From assembly GCF_023256195.1 (NCBI RefSeq), contig NZ_JAGDWX010000031.1:1-44392 (forward strand): a DNA stretch of 44,392 nucleotides. Direction: 5' to 3'. Within the stretch, counting starts at the first letter, position 1, and each line of letters begins with the position of its first letter. Below the pieces are notes generated by a model. That model was given only the letters and a program-made list of their open reading frames with translations. It was not told the DNA's origin and made no database searches. This DNA is from Acidithiobacillus sp. Lineage in GTDB: Bacteria; Pseudomonadota; Gammaproteobacteria; Acidithiobacillales; Acidithiobacillaceae. Positions 22,948 through 31,884 of the stretch are shown here, piece by piece. The position numbers were made by a program, and so were the translations under genes.

Positions 22948-23979
22948 TCAGGCGCCGAGCCGTACCCGCCGCTCCCAGGAACGCCAGATACCTCGGGCCA
23001 ACAATACTAAAATAGGGCCGATGATCAGCCCAATCAAGCCGAAGGCCTCGGCACCCCCGAGGATGCTGAAGAACACCAGAAAAAACGGGGCCTGGGCCTG
23101 AGATCCCGTCAGCAGGGGGCGGATCACGAGATCGGCCACGGTGATCACCACCAGACCCCACGCGAAGATGATGAGTCCGGCCAGCCAATGGCCGGAGAAC
23201 ACCAGCCACAGCGTCGCCGCCCCGACCACGGTGGTCGCGCCGAAAGGGATGGGTGAGATGAGAGCCGTCGCCACCAGCCACAGCGGCCACATCTTCAGGC
23301 CCGCGACAGCGAAGGCAGCGCCGATGAGGATTCCCTCGATCACCCCCACACCGATGAGGCCGATGAGAACCGAACGTGCCGCCTCTCGTGCCGCGCGCAG
23401 AAAGCGTTCGCCGCGATCCCGCCCCCAGAGTTCACTGGCAGCCAGTTGCAGCATCTCGTGGATGCGTTCGCCATGCAAGGTCAGCGCGAATACCGTCAGC
23501 GCGGCAAAGAAGGTATGCAGGGTAAAGAACCAGAGCTGCCCGAGGGAACTCGTGATGATGTCGGCATGCTGGCGAAAAAAATTGGACAGATATGCGCCAT
23601 TGATCTCGGCCAGATGCGCGGACAGCCAGTTTCCAACGAAGGGGAGCTGTTGCAGGCTGATGGGCAAGGTGAGCAGGGGCATGCCGGTCTGCCAACGCAG
23701 CACCAACAGGTGGAGTTCGGGTAGGACGGAATCGACGATGGCCACGGCGGGAATGATGATGACGGCAACCCAGGCGGTGGCGTGCAGGAGCGCTCCAAAC
23801 CAGCGCGGCAGATGCAGGTAGCGCTCCAGACGTACTTGCCAGGGCCAGCCGACCACCGCCAGCACGGCGCCCATGAGCAGCGGCCCGGCAAAGGGGCTGA
23901 GAGCATAGGCTGCCCCGGCATAGATCAAAAGAAGCACCAAGGTCCCCCAGGGACCCGTGCGGACATGCCCGGCGTTCAC
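22948..23979 (-). CDS. AI-2E family transporter (PerM/UPF0118)
   Basis: A 343-residue inner-membrane protein of the AI-2 exporter/PerM family, whose members have been linked to autoinducer-2 export, sodium-proton exchange or other efflux. Membrane segments lie at about 10-50 and 65-85, a soluble middle part follows, and then four or five helices up to about 330. The conserved end PIPFGATTVVGAATLWL, GLVVITVADLVIRPLL and GGAEAFGLIGLIIGPILVLL is typical. GTG at 23979 follows GGGAGG by eight bases. A distant paralog lies at 25766-26896. Substrate unknown. Confidence 0.88.
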   Translation of the reverse strand: MNAGHVRTGPWGTLVLLLIYAGAAYALSPFAGPLLMGAVLAVVGWPWQVRLERYLHLPRWFGALLHATAWVAVIIIPAVAIVDSVLPELHLLVLRWQTGMPLLTLPISLQQLPFVGNWLSAHLAEINGAYLSNFFRQHADIITSSLGQLWFFTLHTFFAALTVFALTLHGERIHEMLQLAASELWGRDRGERFLRAAREAARSVLIGLIGVGVIEGILIGAAFAVAGLKMWPLWLVATALISPIPFGATTVVGAATLWLVFSGHWLAGLIIFAWGLVVITVADLVIRPLLTGSQAQAPFFLVFFSILGGAEAFGLIGLIIGPILVLLARGIWRSWERRVRLGA

Positions 23980-24005
23980 GACCGCGTCCTCCCGAGATTC
24001 CTCAC

Positions 24006-24899
24006 TCAGTGGGTGGGGAAAGGAACCGCCACGGGGACCCCGAGACGATCCCAGATGGTCTCGACGCCATCGGGCAGGGGCAACAGCTGGCCGATCTCGG
24101 CGTGGCCGAGTTTGGGGCCGTGAAAGTCGGAACCGACGGAGCCTGCCATGCCGAGACGAATGGCGAGACGTCCAAGATGCTCGCGGTCTGCAGCGGCCTG
24201 GGAGCCAGAGCAGACCTCAAGGCCCGCGCCGCCGACGGCACGAAAATCCTCCAGCAGGCGCTTGAGACGCGCTCCACTCAGCTTGTAGCGACCCGGGTGC
24301 GCCAGCACCGCCTCGCCGCCCGCCGCCCGGATCCAACCCACGGCCTCGGCCATGGGAATCCAGTCGCTGGGAACGTAAGCCGGCTTGCCACGCCCTAGAT
24401 ACCGTTGAAAAGCGTCCTGACTATCCTTGCAATGACCTGCCTGCACCAGCCACTGGGCAAAGTGGGCGCGCCCCACCAACGGACTGCCGGCAATGGCGCG
24501 TGCGCCATCCCATGCTCCGGCGATACCCTGCTGCTGCAGACGCTCGGCAATCTCCAGGGCCCGCTGGTCGCGCAGCTGGACGATACGCTCCAGACCCCGC
24601 TGCAAGGCCGGATGTTCGATATCCATGGCGAGACCGACGATATGGATCCCCTGCTCCTCCCAGACACTGGAGATCTCGACGCCGGGGATGAGGCGCAGGC
24701 CGTGGCGCTGGGCTTCCTTCGCGGCCAAGGCCACACCGGCCGTGTTGTCGTGGTCGGTGAGGGCCATGACCTCGACTCCGGCGGCCGCCACTCGGGCCAC
24801 CAATTCGTCCACCGGCAGACTACCGTCGGAGAAAGTGGAGTGCATGTGCAGATCCACGCGGGAGCGCGGCGAGGAGTCGGTGGTGTGGGTGAGCTGCAT
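24006..24899 (-). CDS. PHP-domain phosphoesterase (RNase AM/YciV-like)
   Basis: A 297-residue PHP-domain metallo-phosphoesterase. Characterised relatives hydrolyse 3',5'-nucleoside bisphosphates or trim 5' ends of RNA (E. coli RNase AM). Metal ligands are visible: DLHMHSTFSDGSL (H18, H20), ALTDHDNTAG, IPGVEISS, GRAHFAQWL, AVLAHPGRYK and GSDFHGPK. An inserted helical region (about 115-185) is typical of this branch. It is divergent from the + strand gene starting at 25028, so the 130-base gap probably holds promoters for both. Confidence 0.88.
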   Translation of the reverse strand: MQLTHTTDSSPRSRVDLHMHSTFSDGSLPVDELVARVAAAGVEVMALTDHDNTAGVALAAKEAQRHGLRLIPGVEISSVWEEQGIHIVGLAMDIEHPALQRGLERIVQLRDQRALEIAERLQQQGIAGAWDGARAIAGSPLVGRAHFAQWLVQAGHCKDSQDAFQRYLGRGKPAYVPSDWIPMAEAVGWIRAAGGEAVLAHPGRYKLSGARLKRLLEDFRAVGGAGLEVCSGSQAAADREHLGRLAIRLGMAGSVGSDFHGPKLGHAEIGQLLPLPDGVETIWDRLGVPVAVPFPTH

Positions 24900-25027
24900 G
24901 GGCGGGTCAGACTTTCCAAGATTCGTACAGGATCCAAGGATACCATTACCCAGCGTCTAGCCATAATCCCTTCCTTCCTGACACAATGGCGAGGTGTCTC
25001 GACCTCGTCGCAGCAAAGGAGCATGAC

Positions 25028-25753
25028 GTGGCATCCGTATTGGATATTTCTGCAGCCAAATCCCGCTTCGAGCAGTTTGCCCAGCCCCTCTTGGCCAAGT
25101 TTGCCGAGAGCAAGATTGCAACGGGTGAGCAAGTCACTCCACCGCAGCTGGTGGATGCTCTGCGTCAACTTTTCCTGGTCCTCGAGAAAGACGTAGCCAG
25201 CTGGGACCCGTCCCTGCCCGAGGATGAACCGGAGCGGATTGGTGACCTGACCATCGGCCTGCTCCTGGATCTGGCGACCTGGGCCGATCGCCTGGGTGAG
25301 CGTCCGGCCAAGGCGGCCATGGAAGTGGTGAGCGTCGCCGTTGCTGCCTGGTTGGTGCAGCAGGGCCAGCCCATCCACACCCTCGAGCCGGTGGTCAACG
25401 GGCTGGCGATCCTGGCCAACGCCGAAAAGGATCCGGAACCGTTGCAAAGCCTCGCGCGTCTCATGGGAGCCGTTGCCGAAGCCGCGGCCACGGACTATGC
25501 CGCGGACCTGGAAAGTCAGGACCCACAGCGTCCGTGGCGGATTCTGCTGTTCAACTGGGCCATCGCCGCCACCCGCGCCCAGGACCCCGAACAGATGCGA
25601 ACCGCCTTTGCGGCCTTGCAACGCTATCTGCCCGCCGATGCGCCCCTCTTCTTTCAGGAGGGACGGCAGCAGGTACTGCAAGGGGACTACACGCCGGAAG
25701 TGCGTGAGATCATGCTGGCGGCCGCGGAAGCTGCCGGCCACGGTCTGCACTGA
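25028..25753 (+). CDS. Helical protein of unknown function upstream of a transporter gene
   Basis: A 241-residue soluble, acidic, almost entirely helical protein with no recognised domain. The GTG at 25028 is chosen because AAGGAG ends six bases before it; the frame is open 14 codons further up but without a site. It has Ala/Leu-rich helical repeats, no signal peptide and no cysteine. The gene ends 12 bases before the AI-2E transporter start, and that gene in turn overlaps the heme biosynthesis gene, so the three likely form an operon. A link to transport or heme metabolism is only positional. Confidence 0.7.
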   Translation: MASVLDISAAKSRFEQFAQPLLAKFAESKIATGEQVTPPQLVDALRQLFLVLEKDVASWDPSLPEDEPERIGDLTIGLLLDLATWADRLGERPAKAAMEVVSVAVAAWLVQQGQPIHTLEPVVNGLAILANAEKDPEPLQSLARLMGAVAEAAATDYAADLESQDPQRPWRILLFNWAIAATRAQDPEQMRTAFAALQRYLPADAPLFFQEGRQQVLQGDYTPEVREIMLAAAEAAGHGLH

Positions 25754-25765
25754 GCGGCGGTGCCC

Positions 25766-26896
25766 ATGACCAGGGACGCGCCATCGGCGGGCGAGGCTGT
25801 GAATTCGGCAAGCGTTCTGCAACGTCTGTACGTCATGGCAGGTCTTGTGGCCGGGGCCTATGTGCTCTACCGCCTGAGTGCGGTCCTCACACCTTTCCTG
25901 ATTGCCGGCATCCTGGCGTATCTGGGCAATCCGCTGGTCAGCCGTCTGCAGCGCTGGGGCCTGCCCCGCAGTGCCGGCACCACCCTCGTCTTTGTGCTGG
26001 TCGTGCTGCTGGTGGCTGGAGTCGTCACGGCACTGCTTCCGGCCATCCGCCACCAGGCTTTGCTTTTTCTGGACTATACCCGCCAGTATGCAGAGCTGCT
26101 GCAGCGCCAGATCATTCCAGAGCTGTCGGCGCGGTTGGGCATCCACCTGGATAGCCAGACGGTCACGCACTACGCCTCGGCCAATGCGCAGAAACTCGCG
26201 GATTGGCTGGGAAAAAGTCTGCGCATAGCCGTCAGTTCGGGCAGTGGGATCCTCGCCACTCTCCTGGATATCGTGCTCATTCCCGTGCTGGGCTTTTATC
26301 TGCTGCGCGATTGGCCCGGTCTGCTGGAGCGTATCCGCGAGTTGATCCCACGCCGTCGCTTACCTCTGGTCGAACTCCTGGCCCGCGACGCCAACGCCAT
26401 GCTCATGGCCTTTCTGCGCGGGCAGATCCTGGTCATGCTGGCCCTCGGCACCAGCTACGCCATCGGTCTGTCCATCGTCGGTCTGCAGACGGCCATACTC
26501 ATCGGCCTGCTGGCGGGTTTTCTGAGCTTCGTGCCCTACCTCGGGGTCATCAGCGGGATCAGCATGGCAACCCTGGCGATGTATGTGCAGACAGGCGCCT
26601 TTCTGCCCATCGTCGGGGTGTGGGTGGTCTTCGGCATAGGGCAGATTCTCGAAAGCATGGTCTATACTCCCTATCTGGTGGGCGAGCGCATCGGCTTGCA
26701 TCCGGTGCTCGTGATCTTTGCGGTGCTGGCGGGCGGCGAACTCTTCGGTTTTGCCGGGCTGCTCCTCGCCCTGCCGGTGACCGCGGTGCTCATCGCCCTG
26801 TTGCGCCACGCACAACGCTGGTATCTGGATAGCCCCTGGTATCGCGGCTCGGCCCAGGCGACAGAGGAGGCGCAGTCGTGCCCAGAGAAGAAGTGA
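25766..26896 (+). CDS. AI-2E family transporter, second copy
   Basis: A PerM/AI-2E family membrane protein of about 376 residues. Paired N-terminal helices (about 20-50 and 70-95) enclose TPFLIAGILAYLGNPLVSRL, followed by a soluble section and a helical bundle. Family hallmarks are DIVLIPVLGFYLLRDW, FLSFVPYLGVISGISMATLA, VFGIGQILESMVYTPYLVGE and HPVLVIFAVLAGGELFGFAG. The last two are the segments best matched in the copy at 22948-23979. ATG at 25766 is preferred to a GTG two codons earlier; neither has a strong ribosome binding site. The end overlaps the next gene by 19 bases. Confidence 0.88.
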   Translation: MTRDAPSAGEAVNSASVLQRLYVMAGLVAGAYVLYRLSAVLTPFLIAGILAYLGNPLVSRLQRWGLPRSAGTTLVFVLVVLLVAGVVTALLPAIRHQALLFLDYTRQYAELLQRQIIPELSARLGIHLDSQTVTHYASANAQKLADWLGKSLRIAVSSGSGILATLLDIVLIPVLGFYLLRDWPGLLERIRELIPRRRLPLVELLARDANAMLMAFLRGQILVMLALGTSYAIGLSIVGLQTAILIGLLAGFLSFVPYLGVISGISMATLAMYVQTGAFLPIVGVWVVFGIGQILESMVYTPYLVGERIGLHPVLVIFAVLAGGELFGFAGLLLALPVTAVLIALLRHAQRWYLDSPWYRGSAQATEEAQSCPEKK

Positions 26897-28251
26897 TCGT
26901 GGTCGGCGCTGGTCTCACCGGGCTCAGCGCCGCCTGGTACCTGCACCAGCGCGGCATCCCCGCCCTGCTGCTAGAGGCCGAGGGAGAGGTAGGCGGCAAC
27001 GTGCGCAGCCGCGCCGAAGGTGGCTTCCTGCGCGATCTGGGACCCAACTCGCTGATGGTGAAGGGCGAGCTTCTGCCGGATATGATTCGGCGGCTGGGTC
27101 TGGAAGACCGGGTGGTGGAGGCCAACCCTTTGGCCCGCCGCCGTTTCGTGCTGAACCGCAAGCGCCGCCCGGTGGCCCTGGGACCGGGGGTGCTCCTGTC
27201 CTCGTCCCTGCTGAGCCTGTCGGCACGCCTGCGCTTGCTGAGTGAGCCCTGGCGGGCTGCCCGCCCAGCATCTCATGACGACGAGAGCATCGCCGACTTT
27301 GTCCGTCGACGCCTGGGCCCCGAGGCCCTCGCTTGGTTGGTGGACCCCTTCGTCTCTGGGGTCTTCGCCGGTGACCCGGAAAAACTCTCTGTATCGGCGG
27401 CCCTGCCCCGCCTTGCGTCCATGGAGGCGGAGTCGGGCTCACTGCTGCGGGCCGCCCTGCGCAACCGACGCACTGGCAAGAAAGGCACTGGCAGTCGCCT
27501 CGTCTCCTTTCGCTCTGGTCTACAGGAACTCCCCATGGCTTTGGCGGGCGCGTTGCCACCGGACCGTCTACAGCGGTCGCGGGCCGTCATCGGGATTCAG
27601 CATAGTGAAGAGGGCTGGCGGCTGCAGACCACGGGCGGGGAGCTGGAGTGCCGACATCTGGTGCTCGCCCTGCCCGCCTCAGAAATTGCCCGTCTGCTGC
27701 GGCCGCTGGCGGCAGAGCTCGCCGATGAACTGGACTCCATCTTCTATCCCGCAGTGGCTACCATTGCCCTGGGCTTTCCCCGCGAGGCGGTGGCGCATCC
27801 CCTGGATGGATTCGGTCTGCTCATTCCACGCCGTCTCGGCATCGAGACTCTCGGCGTCTTGTTCTCCTCTACCCTTTTCCCGGAGCGTGCGCCGGAGGGC
27901 ATGGTCCTGCTCACGGCTTTTCTCGGCGGCGCGCAGCAGGATATATCGCAGCGCAGCCCTGCCGAACTGGAGGCGCAGGCTCTGCGGGACCTGCGCCCCA
28001 TACTGGGTATCCGCGGCGACCCCAGCTATCACCGTTGTGCTCTGTGGCCGCGGGCAATCCCCCAGTACGCCCTGGGTCATGGGGAGCGCATAGCGCGCAT
28101 TCACGAGCTTTGCCGGCGACTTCCCAATCTCGATCTGCTGGGCAACTGGCAGGGCGGCGTAGCCTTGGGGGACTGTGTCGCCCAAGCCAATGCCTTCCAG
28201 AAGGCTTTTATGGAAGCACGCACGGCCACCGGCCAGAACGAAGCCCCCTGA
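26878..28251 (+). CDS. hemG: Protoporphyrinogen oxidase, FAD-dependent type
   Basis: A 457-residue flavoprotein that oxidises protoporphyrinogen IX to protoporphyrin IX late in heme synthesis (or coproporphyrinogen III in some lineages). The FAD site is at the N-terminus: VIVVGAGLTGLSAAWYL, then LLLEAEGEVGGNVRSR. Family segments GFLRDLGPNSLM, WLVDPFVSGVFAGDPEKLSV, FRSGLQELPMALA and the C-terminal LDLLGNWQGGVALGDCVAQA are present. The gene name hemG here means the HemY/PPOX-like oxygen-dependent family, not the flavodoxin-type HemG of E. coli. The GTG start lies inside the end of the transporter gene. Confidence 0.9.
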   Translation: MPREEVIVVGAGLTGLSAAWYLHQRGIPALLLEAEGEVGGNVRSRAEGGFLRDLGPNSLMVKGELLPDMIRRLGLEDRVVEANPLARRRFVLNRKRRPVALGPGVLLSSSLLSLSARLRLLSEPWRAARPASHDDESIADFVRRRLGPEALAWLVDPFVSGVFAGDPEKLSVSAALPRLASMEAESGSLLRAALRNRRTGKKGTGSRLVSFRSGLQELPMALAGALPPDRLQRSRAVIGIQHSEEGWRLQTTGGELECRHLVLALPASEIARLLRPLAAELADELDSIFYPAVATIALGFPREAVAHPLDGFGLLIPRRLGIETLGVLFSSTLFPERAPEGMVLLTAFLGGAQQDISQRSPAELEAQALRDLRPILGIRGDPSYHRCALWPRAIPQYALGHGERIARIHELCRRLPNLDLLGNWQGGVALGDCVAQANAFQKAFMEARTATGQNEAP

Positions 28252-28281
28252 GTCCCGCAGCCCGCTACATCCTCGGGGTGT

Positions 28282-29112
28282 CTAGGGACGGGCCGCTTGA
28301 GGCGCGGGAGCTGCGCCGTGCTGGAGAGAGGCTAGGAGATCGTCCAGGTGCTTCTCCGGTGTATCGGCTACACTCTGCAGACCGGCGGGCCGCCGCTCGG
28401 CCGGTGTGCTGCCGCGATAGCCTGGGACCTGTCCAACGATTTCAACGGGAGTCCCCACCCGCACCAGTGTGGCGAGCTGGCGGGCGTCCCAGTTGGACAA
28501 GGCGACGCAACCGGCTGTCCAGCGACCCGGAAAGACCTTGGAATCGGGATCGTCCGAAAACTGTGGGCCCATACCGTGGATACCGATGTAGCCGCCAAGG
28601 GGGGTGTTCTGCGGTGGAGTCTCGCCGCGATCCAAGGCGGTGATGATGGCATCGTACTGACGCTGGTTGATGATGCCCTCGCGCAGGCCCCAGCGGGCGT
28701 CTTCACGATTGGGGTAGGTCAGCAGCATGAAGGGGCCGTAGCGGGTGCCGAAACGCACATAGCCGATCCGGTAATGCCCCACCGGTGTAATGTCATCACC
28801 GCGGGTACGGCGCGGCGCGGCGCCGTTGAAGCCGATGGCCACAGGGAAGGTTTCGAGGAGGGACTCGCCCTTATAGATGCGTAGCTGCCGATCACGGGTG
28901 TCGACCACGATGTGCACTTCCTGAGGCACCGGAGCCGGCTGAACGGATACCGTGGGAGCACTCACCGTCGGTACCACCGGCGGCGGAATGCGCGCCGCAT
29001 ACCAGGCGACGGAGTGCACCTCCGCTGGCGGCATCTGACTGGCGCAGCCCGCTAAAAGTGCCGGGAAAGCGCACACCCATAGTGCGCGCCAACAGAGCGC
29101 GGCCTTGCTCAT
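28282..29112 (-). CDS. L,D-transpeptidase (YkuD) lipoprotein
   Basis: A 276-residue predicted lipoprotein: the signal peptide ends in a lipobox LLAGC (Cys23). A Pro/Val-rich linker (about 40-65) leads to a YkuD domain at about 66-225. The catalytic region shows IGIHGMG (H179) and TAGCVALSNWDA (Cys202), the standard His/Cys pair. Such enzymes form 3-3 cross-links in peptidoglycan or attach proteins to it. GGAGGAAG precedes the ATG at 29112. It is convergent with hemG and downstream of recG on the same strand. Confidence 0.9.
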   Translation of the reverse strand: MSKAALCWRALWVCAFPALLAGCASQMPPAEVHSVAWYAARIPPPVVPTVSAPTVSVQPAPVPQEVHIVVDTRDRQLRIYKGESLLETFPVAIGFNGAAPRRTRGDDITPVGHYRIGYVRFGTRYGPFMLLTYPNREDARWGLREGIINQRQYDAIITALDRGETPPQNTPLGGYIGIHGMGPQFSDDPDSKVFPGRWTAGCVALSNWDARQLATLVRVGTPVEIVGQVPGYRGSTPAERRPAGLQSVADTPEKHLDDLLASLQHGAAPAPQAARP

Positions 29113-29138
29113 GGACTATCTTCCTCCAAACCCAGGGT

Positions 29139-31202
29139 CTACCCGACGTCGCCGTAGGCGACGGTGCTGCCAAGCCAGCGCCGGATGAGGACGGCGGCCG
29201 CCTCCGGCTGCGTGCGCAGCAGATTCTCACCCAAATCGGGGACAATCTCCAGTAGTGCCTCGTCCCGTATGGGGTCGGCGATGCGCAGAGTGCGTTCTCC
29301 ACTCTGGCGCACCCCCAGCAATTCTCCCGGACCGCGCATTTCCAGATCCTTGCGGGCGATGAAAAAACCATCGCTGCTGGAGCGAATCACCGCAAGGCGC
29401 TGGCGTGCCCGCGGCGACAGGGGTGGACGGTAGAGCAGTATGCAGGTGCTCTGCTCCGCACCCCGCCCCACGCGACCGCGCAGCTGATGCAGTTGCGACA
29501 GGCCCAGGCGCTCAGCGTGTTCGATGACCATGAGGCTCGCGCCCGGCACATCCACGCCCACCTCGATGACCGTGGTCGCCACCAGGATCTGCGTGGTTCC
29601 GGTGACGAAGTCCTGCATCCGCTGCTGCTTTACTTCGGCAGGAAGACGTCCGTGCACCAGGCCGATACGGATATCCGGCAAGGCGTGGCACAGTTCGGCG
29701 TAACTATCCTCGGCCGCCTGCAGCTCCAGCAGTTCGGAGTTCTCGATGAGAGGACAGACCCAATAGATCTGGCGTCCTTCCGCCAGGACGCTGCGCATGC
29801 GCGCGATCAGTTCGCTGCGGCGCGTGTCGGGCATCACCACCGTGGTCACGGGCGTGCGCCCGGGTGGCAGGGCATCGATGATGGACAGATCGAGATCGGC
29901 GTACAGGGTCATGGCCAGGGTACGGGGGATGGGGGTCGCCGTGAGGATGAGCAGGTGCGGCATCGAACCCTTGGCCATGAGCCGGCGTCTCTGCTCGACG
30001 CCGAAGCGGTGCTGCTCATCGATGATGACGAGACCGAGACGTGCGTACTCCACCCCCTCCTGAAACAGCGCCTGGGTACCGCAGACCACGACGAGTTCAC
30101 CGCTAGCCAGGGCCCCGATCAGATCGCGTCGCTCCTTGGCGGAAATGCCACCGAGCAGCAGTCCTGCACGCAGGTCCAGAGGCTGCAGCCAGTCTTCCAA
30201 ACGATGGTGCAACTGGCGGGCGAGGATCTCGGTGGGTGCCATGAGAGCGACCTGATAGCCTGCCTCCACCGCCTGCAGCAGTGCTGCGACGGCCACCAGG
30301 GTCTTGCCCGACCCGACGTCGCCCTGCACCAGACGCCGCATGGGCGCGGAAAGACCCAGGTCCTGGCGGATTTCGTCAATGACTCGGAGTTGTGCCGCCG
30401 TAGGCGCAAAGGGCAAGGCCTGCCGCAGCCGTTCCCAGTAGCTGCCAGGTGCCGTCAGGACAGGGGCGGAGAAATGGCGCTGGGCGCGGCGCTCACGGAG
30501 CATGGCCAGATGGTGGGCCGTGAGTTCGTCCAGGGCCAGACGCTGACGCGCTGGGTCGGCATCACCTGGAACGCCCTCCTCGCTGCGATGCAGGCGGTAC
30601 AGACTGTCCTTGAGGCTGGGCCAGCCCGCGGGAAGCAGCTCTGCCAAGGGATCGACCAGTTCGTCCAGCTGCGCGAGGGCCGCATCGGTCCAGGCACGCC
30701 AGTGCGTCTGGGTGATGCCGGCGACGCTGGGATAAAAAGGCGTGAGACGATCGGGCAGGTAAAAGTCCGGCCCATCCGCCAGCTGCCACTCCGGATGCAC
30801 CATTTCCAGCCCAAAGGCACCGCCGCGTACCTCGCCGAAACACCAGAGGCGACGACCGGGCCGCCACTGGCTGCGCATGGCTCCAACCCAGTGAAAAAAG
30901 CGCAGACGCAGGACCCCGCCTCGGTCATCGCCCAGGGCCACACACCATTGCGGACGGCGACCGCTCTGGGGGCGGATGTGCAGAATCTCACCGAGCACCG
31001 CCGCCTCCTGTCCCGGTCGCAACTGGCCGATGGCGTGCAGCTGGCGGCGATCCTGATAGCGGCTGGGAAGGTGAAAGAGCAGATCCTCGACCCGGGAGAT
31101 ACCCAGAGGGGTCAGACGCGCCGCCAAAGTCGGGCCGACCCCCCGCAGCGCGGTGATGGGGCTATCCAGACGGACGCAGGGCGAGGCCACGCGACGGGGC
31201 AC
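29139..31202 (-). CDS. recG: ATP-dependent DNA helicase RecG
   Basis: A 687-residue DNA translocase that remodels stalled replication forks and Holliday junctions. The N-terminal wedge domain has an HhH-like start (ALRGVGPTLAARLTPLGISR) and an OB fold. Helicase motifs follow: Walker A VQGDVGSGKTLVAVAALL, APTEILARQ, LVIIDEQHRFGVEQR (DEQH box), LILTATPIPRTLAMTLY, QILVATTVIEVGVDVPGA and QLRGRVGRG. Length is normal. The GTG at 31202 starts just after the DUF1858 gene. RecG lies downstream of spoT as in many gammaproteobacteria. Confidence 0.95.
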   Translation of the reverse strand: MPRRVASPCVRLDSPITALRGVGPTLAARLTPLGISRVEDLLFHLPSRYQDRRQLHAIGQLRPGQEAAVLGEILHIRPQSGRRPQWCVALGDDRGGVLRLRFFHWVGAMRSQWRPGRRLWCFGEVRGGAFGLEMVHPEWQLADGPDFYLPDRLTPFYPSVAGITQTHWRAWTDAALAQLDELVDPLAELLPAGWPSLKDSLYRLHRSEEGVPGDADPARQRLALDELTAHHLAMLRERRAQRHFSAPVLTAPGSYWERLRQALPFAPTAAQLRVIDEIRQDLGLSAPMRRLVQGDVGSGKTLVAVAALLQAVEAGYQVALMAPTEILARQLHHRLEDWLQPLDLRAGLLLGGISAKERRDLIGALASGELVVVCGTQALFQEGVEYARLGLVIIDEQHRFGVEQRRRLMAKGSMPHLLILTATPIPRTLAMTLYADLDLSIIDALPPGRTPVTTVVMPDTRRSELIARMRSVLAEGRQIYWVCPLIENSELLELQAAEDSYAELCHALPDIRIGLVHGRLPAEVKQQRMQDFVTGTTQILVATTVIEVGVDVPGASLMVIEHAERLGLSQLHQLRGRVGRGAEQSTCILLYRPPLSPRARQRLAVIRSSSDGFFIARKDLEMRGPGELLGVRQSGERTLRIADPIRDEALLEIVPDLGENLLRTQPEAAAVLIRRWLGSTVAYGDVG

Positions 31203-31207
31203 GGAAG

Positions 31208-31426
31208 TCAGGAATCGGTGGACGCGCCCGAGCCAGAATCCAGCTCACGCAGGAGTTCCTGCAGATCAAGATCGTGCATGGCCGCCATCCCGGCCAGGGT
31301 CTCGCGGTCGGCGATGAAGCATTCCTCACAGTGGATGCCGCGCCGGGCGAGCAGATCGCGCAGCTGCGGGTAATCCTGCAGCAGTTCGCCGATGGGCCGA
31401 TGCAGTTGCGCAGGATCCAGGATCAT
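31208..31426 (-). CDS. DUF1858 domain protein
   Basis: A 72-residue protein matching the small helical DUF1858 family: an N-terminal helix with PIGELLQDYPQLRDLLARRG, then CEECFIADRETLAGMAAMHD. Two cysteines two residues apart (IHCEECF) could bind metal or be redox-active. In other proteins the domain precedes hybrid-cluster or related redox modules; here it is free-standing. Its ATG overlaps the stop of the RidA gene (ATGA), so translation is coupled. Confidence 0.8.
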   Translation of the reverse strand: MILDPAQLHRPIGELLQDYPQLRDLLARRGIHCEECFIADRETLAGMAAMHDLDLQELLRELDSGSGASTDS

Positions 31427-31815
31427 CCGGCGCTCGGCAAGGCCACGATGCCGTCGATCTCGACCTGCGCTCCACGCGGCAGGGCGGCCACCTGAATCAC
31501 CGCCCGCGCCGGATACGGAGGCGAAAACACCGCTTCCATGGCCTGATTGATCTCCGCAAAATGCGCCAGATCCGTGAGGTAGACCTGCAATTTTATGGCC
31601 GCCTGCAGCTCGGTTCCCGCGGCAACACAGACCGCCTGCAGGTTATCCAATACTCGACGTATCTGCAGTGCGATATCCCCCTCCACCAGCTTGCCCGTGG
31701 CGGGGTCCAGCGGAATCTGCCCCGATAGATAGAGCAGGTCTCCGTGGATCATGGCCTGACTGTAGGCGCCGATGGCCTGAGGCGCCTGATTGGTGGTGAT
31801 GGCTTGTGTTTTCAT
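31423..31815 (-). CDS. ridA: RidA-family enamine/imine deaminase
   Basis: A 130-residue RidA (YjgF/YER057c) protein, which hydrolyses reactive enamine/imine intermediates made by PLP-dependent enzymes and protects enzymes such as IlvE from damage. Hallmarks are APQAIGAYSQAM, LLYLSGQIPLDPATGKLV, VYLTDLAHFAEIN and PARAVIQVAALPRGAQVEID, which holds the carboxylate-binding Arg. GAGGAAG lies upstream of 31815. An ilvE gene lies about 7 kb away on the other strand. Confidence 0.93.
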   Translation of the reverse strand: MKTQAITTNQAPQAIGAYSQAMIHGDLLYLSGQIPLDPATGKLVEGDIALQIRRVLDNLQAVCVAAGTELQAAIKLQVYLTDLAHFAEINQAMEAVFSPPYPARAVIQVAALPRGAQVEIDGIVALPSAG

Positions 31816-31884
31816 GGGACGATCTTCCTCTGTGCTCTGGATAGGTGTCTCGGCGGCAGCGCCAGCTACCGGCCAGACCCAGTT

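Noticed and set aside
24395-26170. 591-codon - strand frame
   Set aside because: Its two halves are antisense to the + strand helical protein and transporter and out of frame with the PHP gene; such long shadows are normal at this GC content.
29487-31373. 628-codon + strand frame
   Set aside because: Antisense to recG, which is unambiguous.
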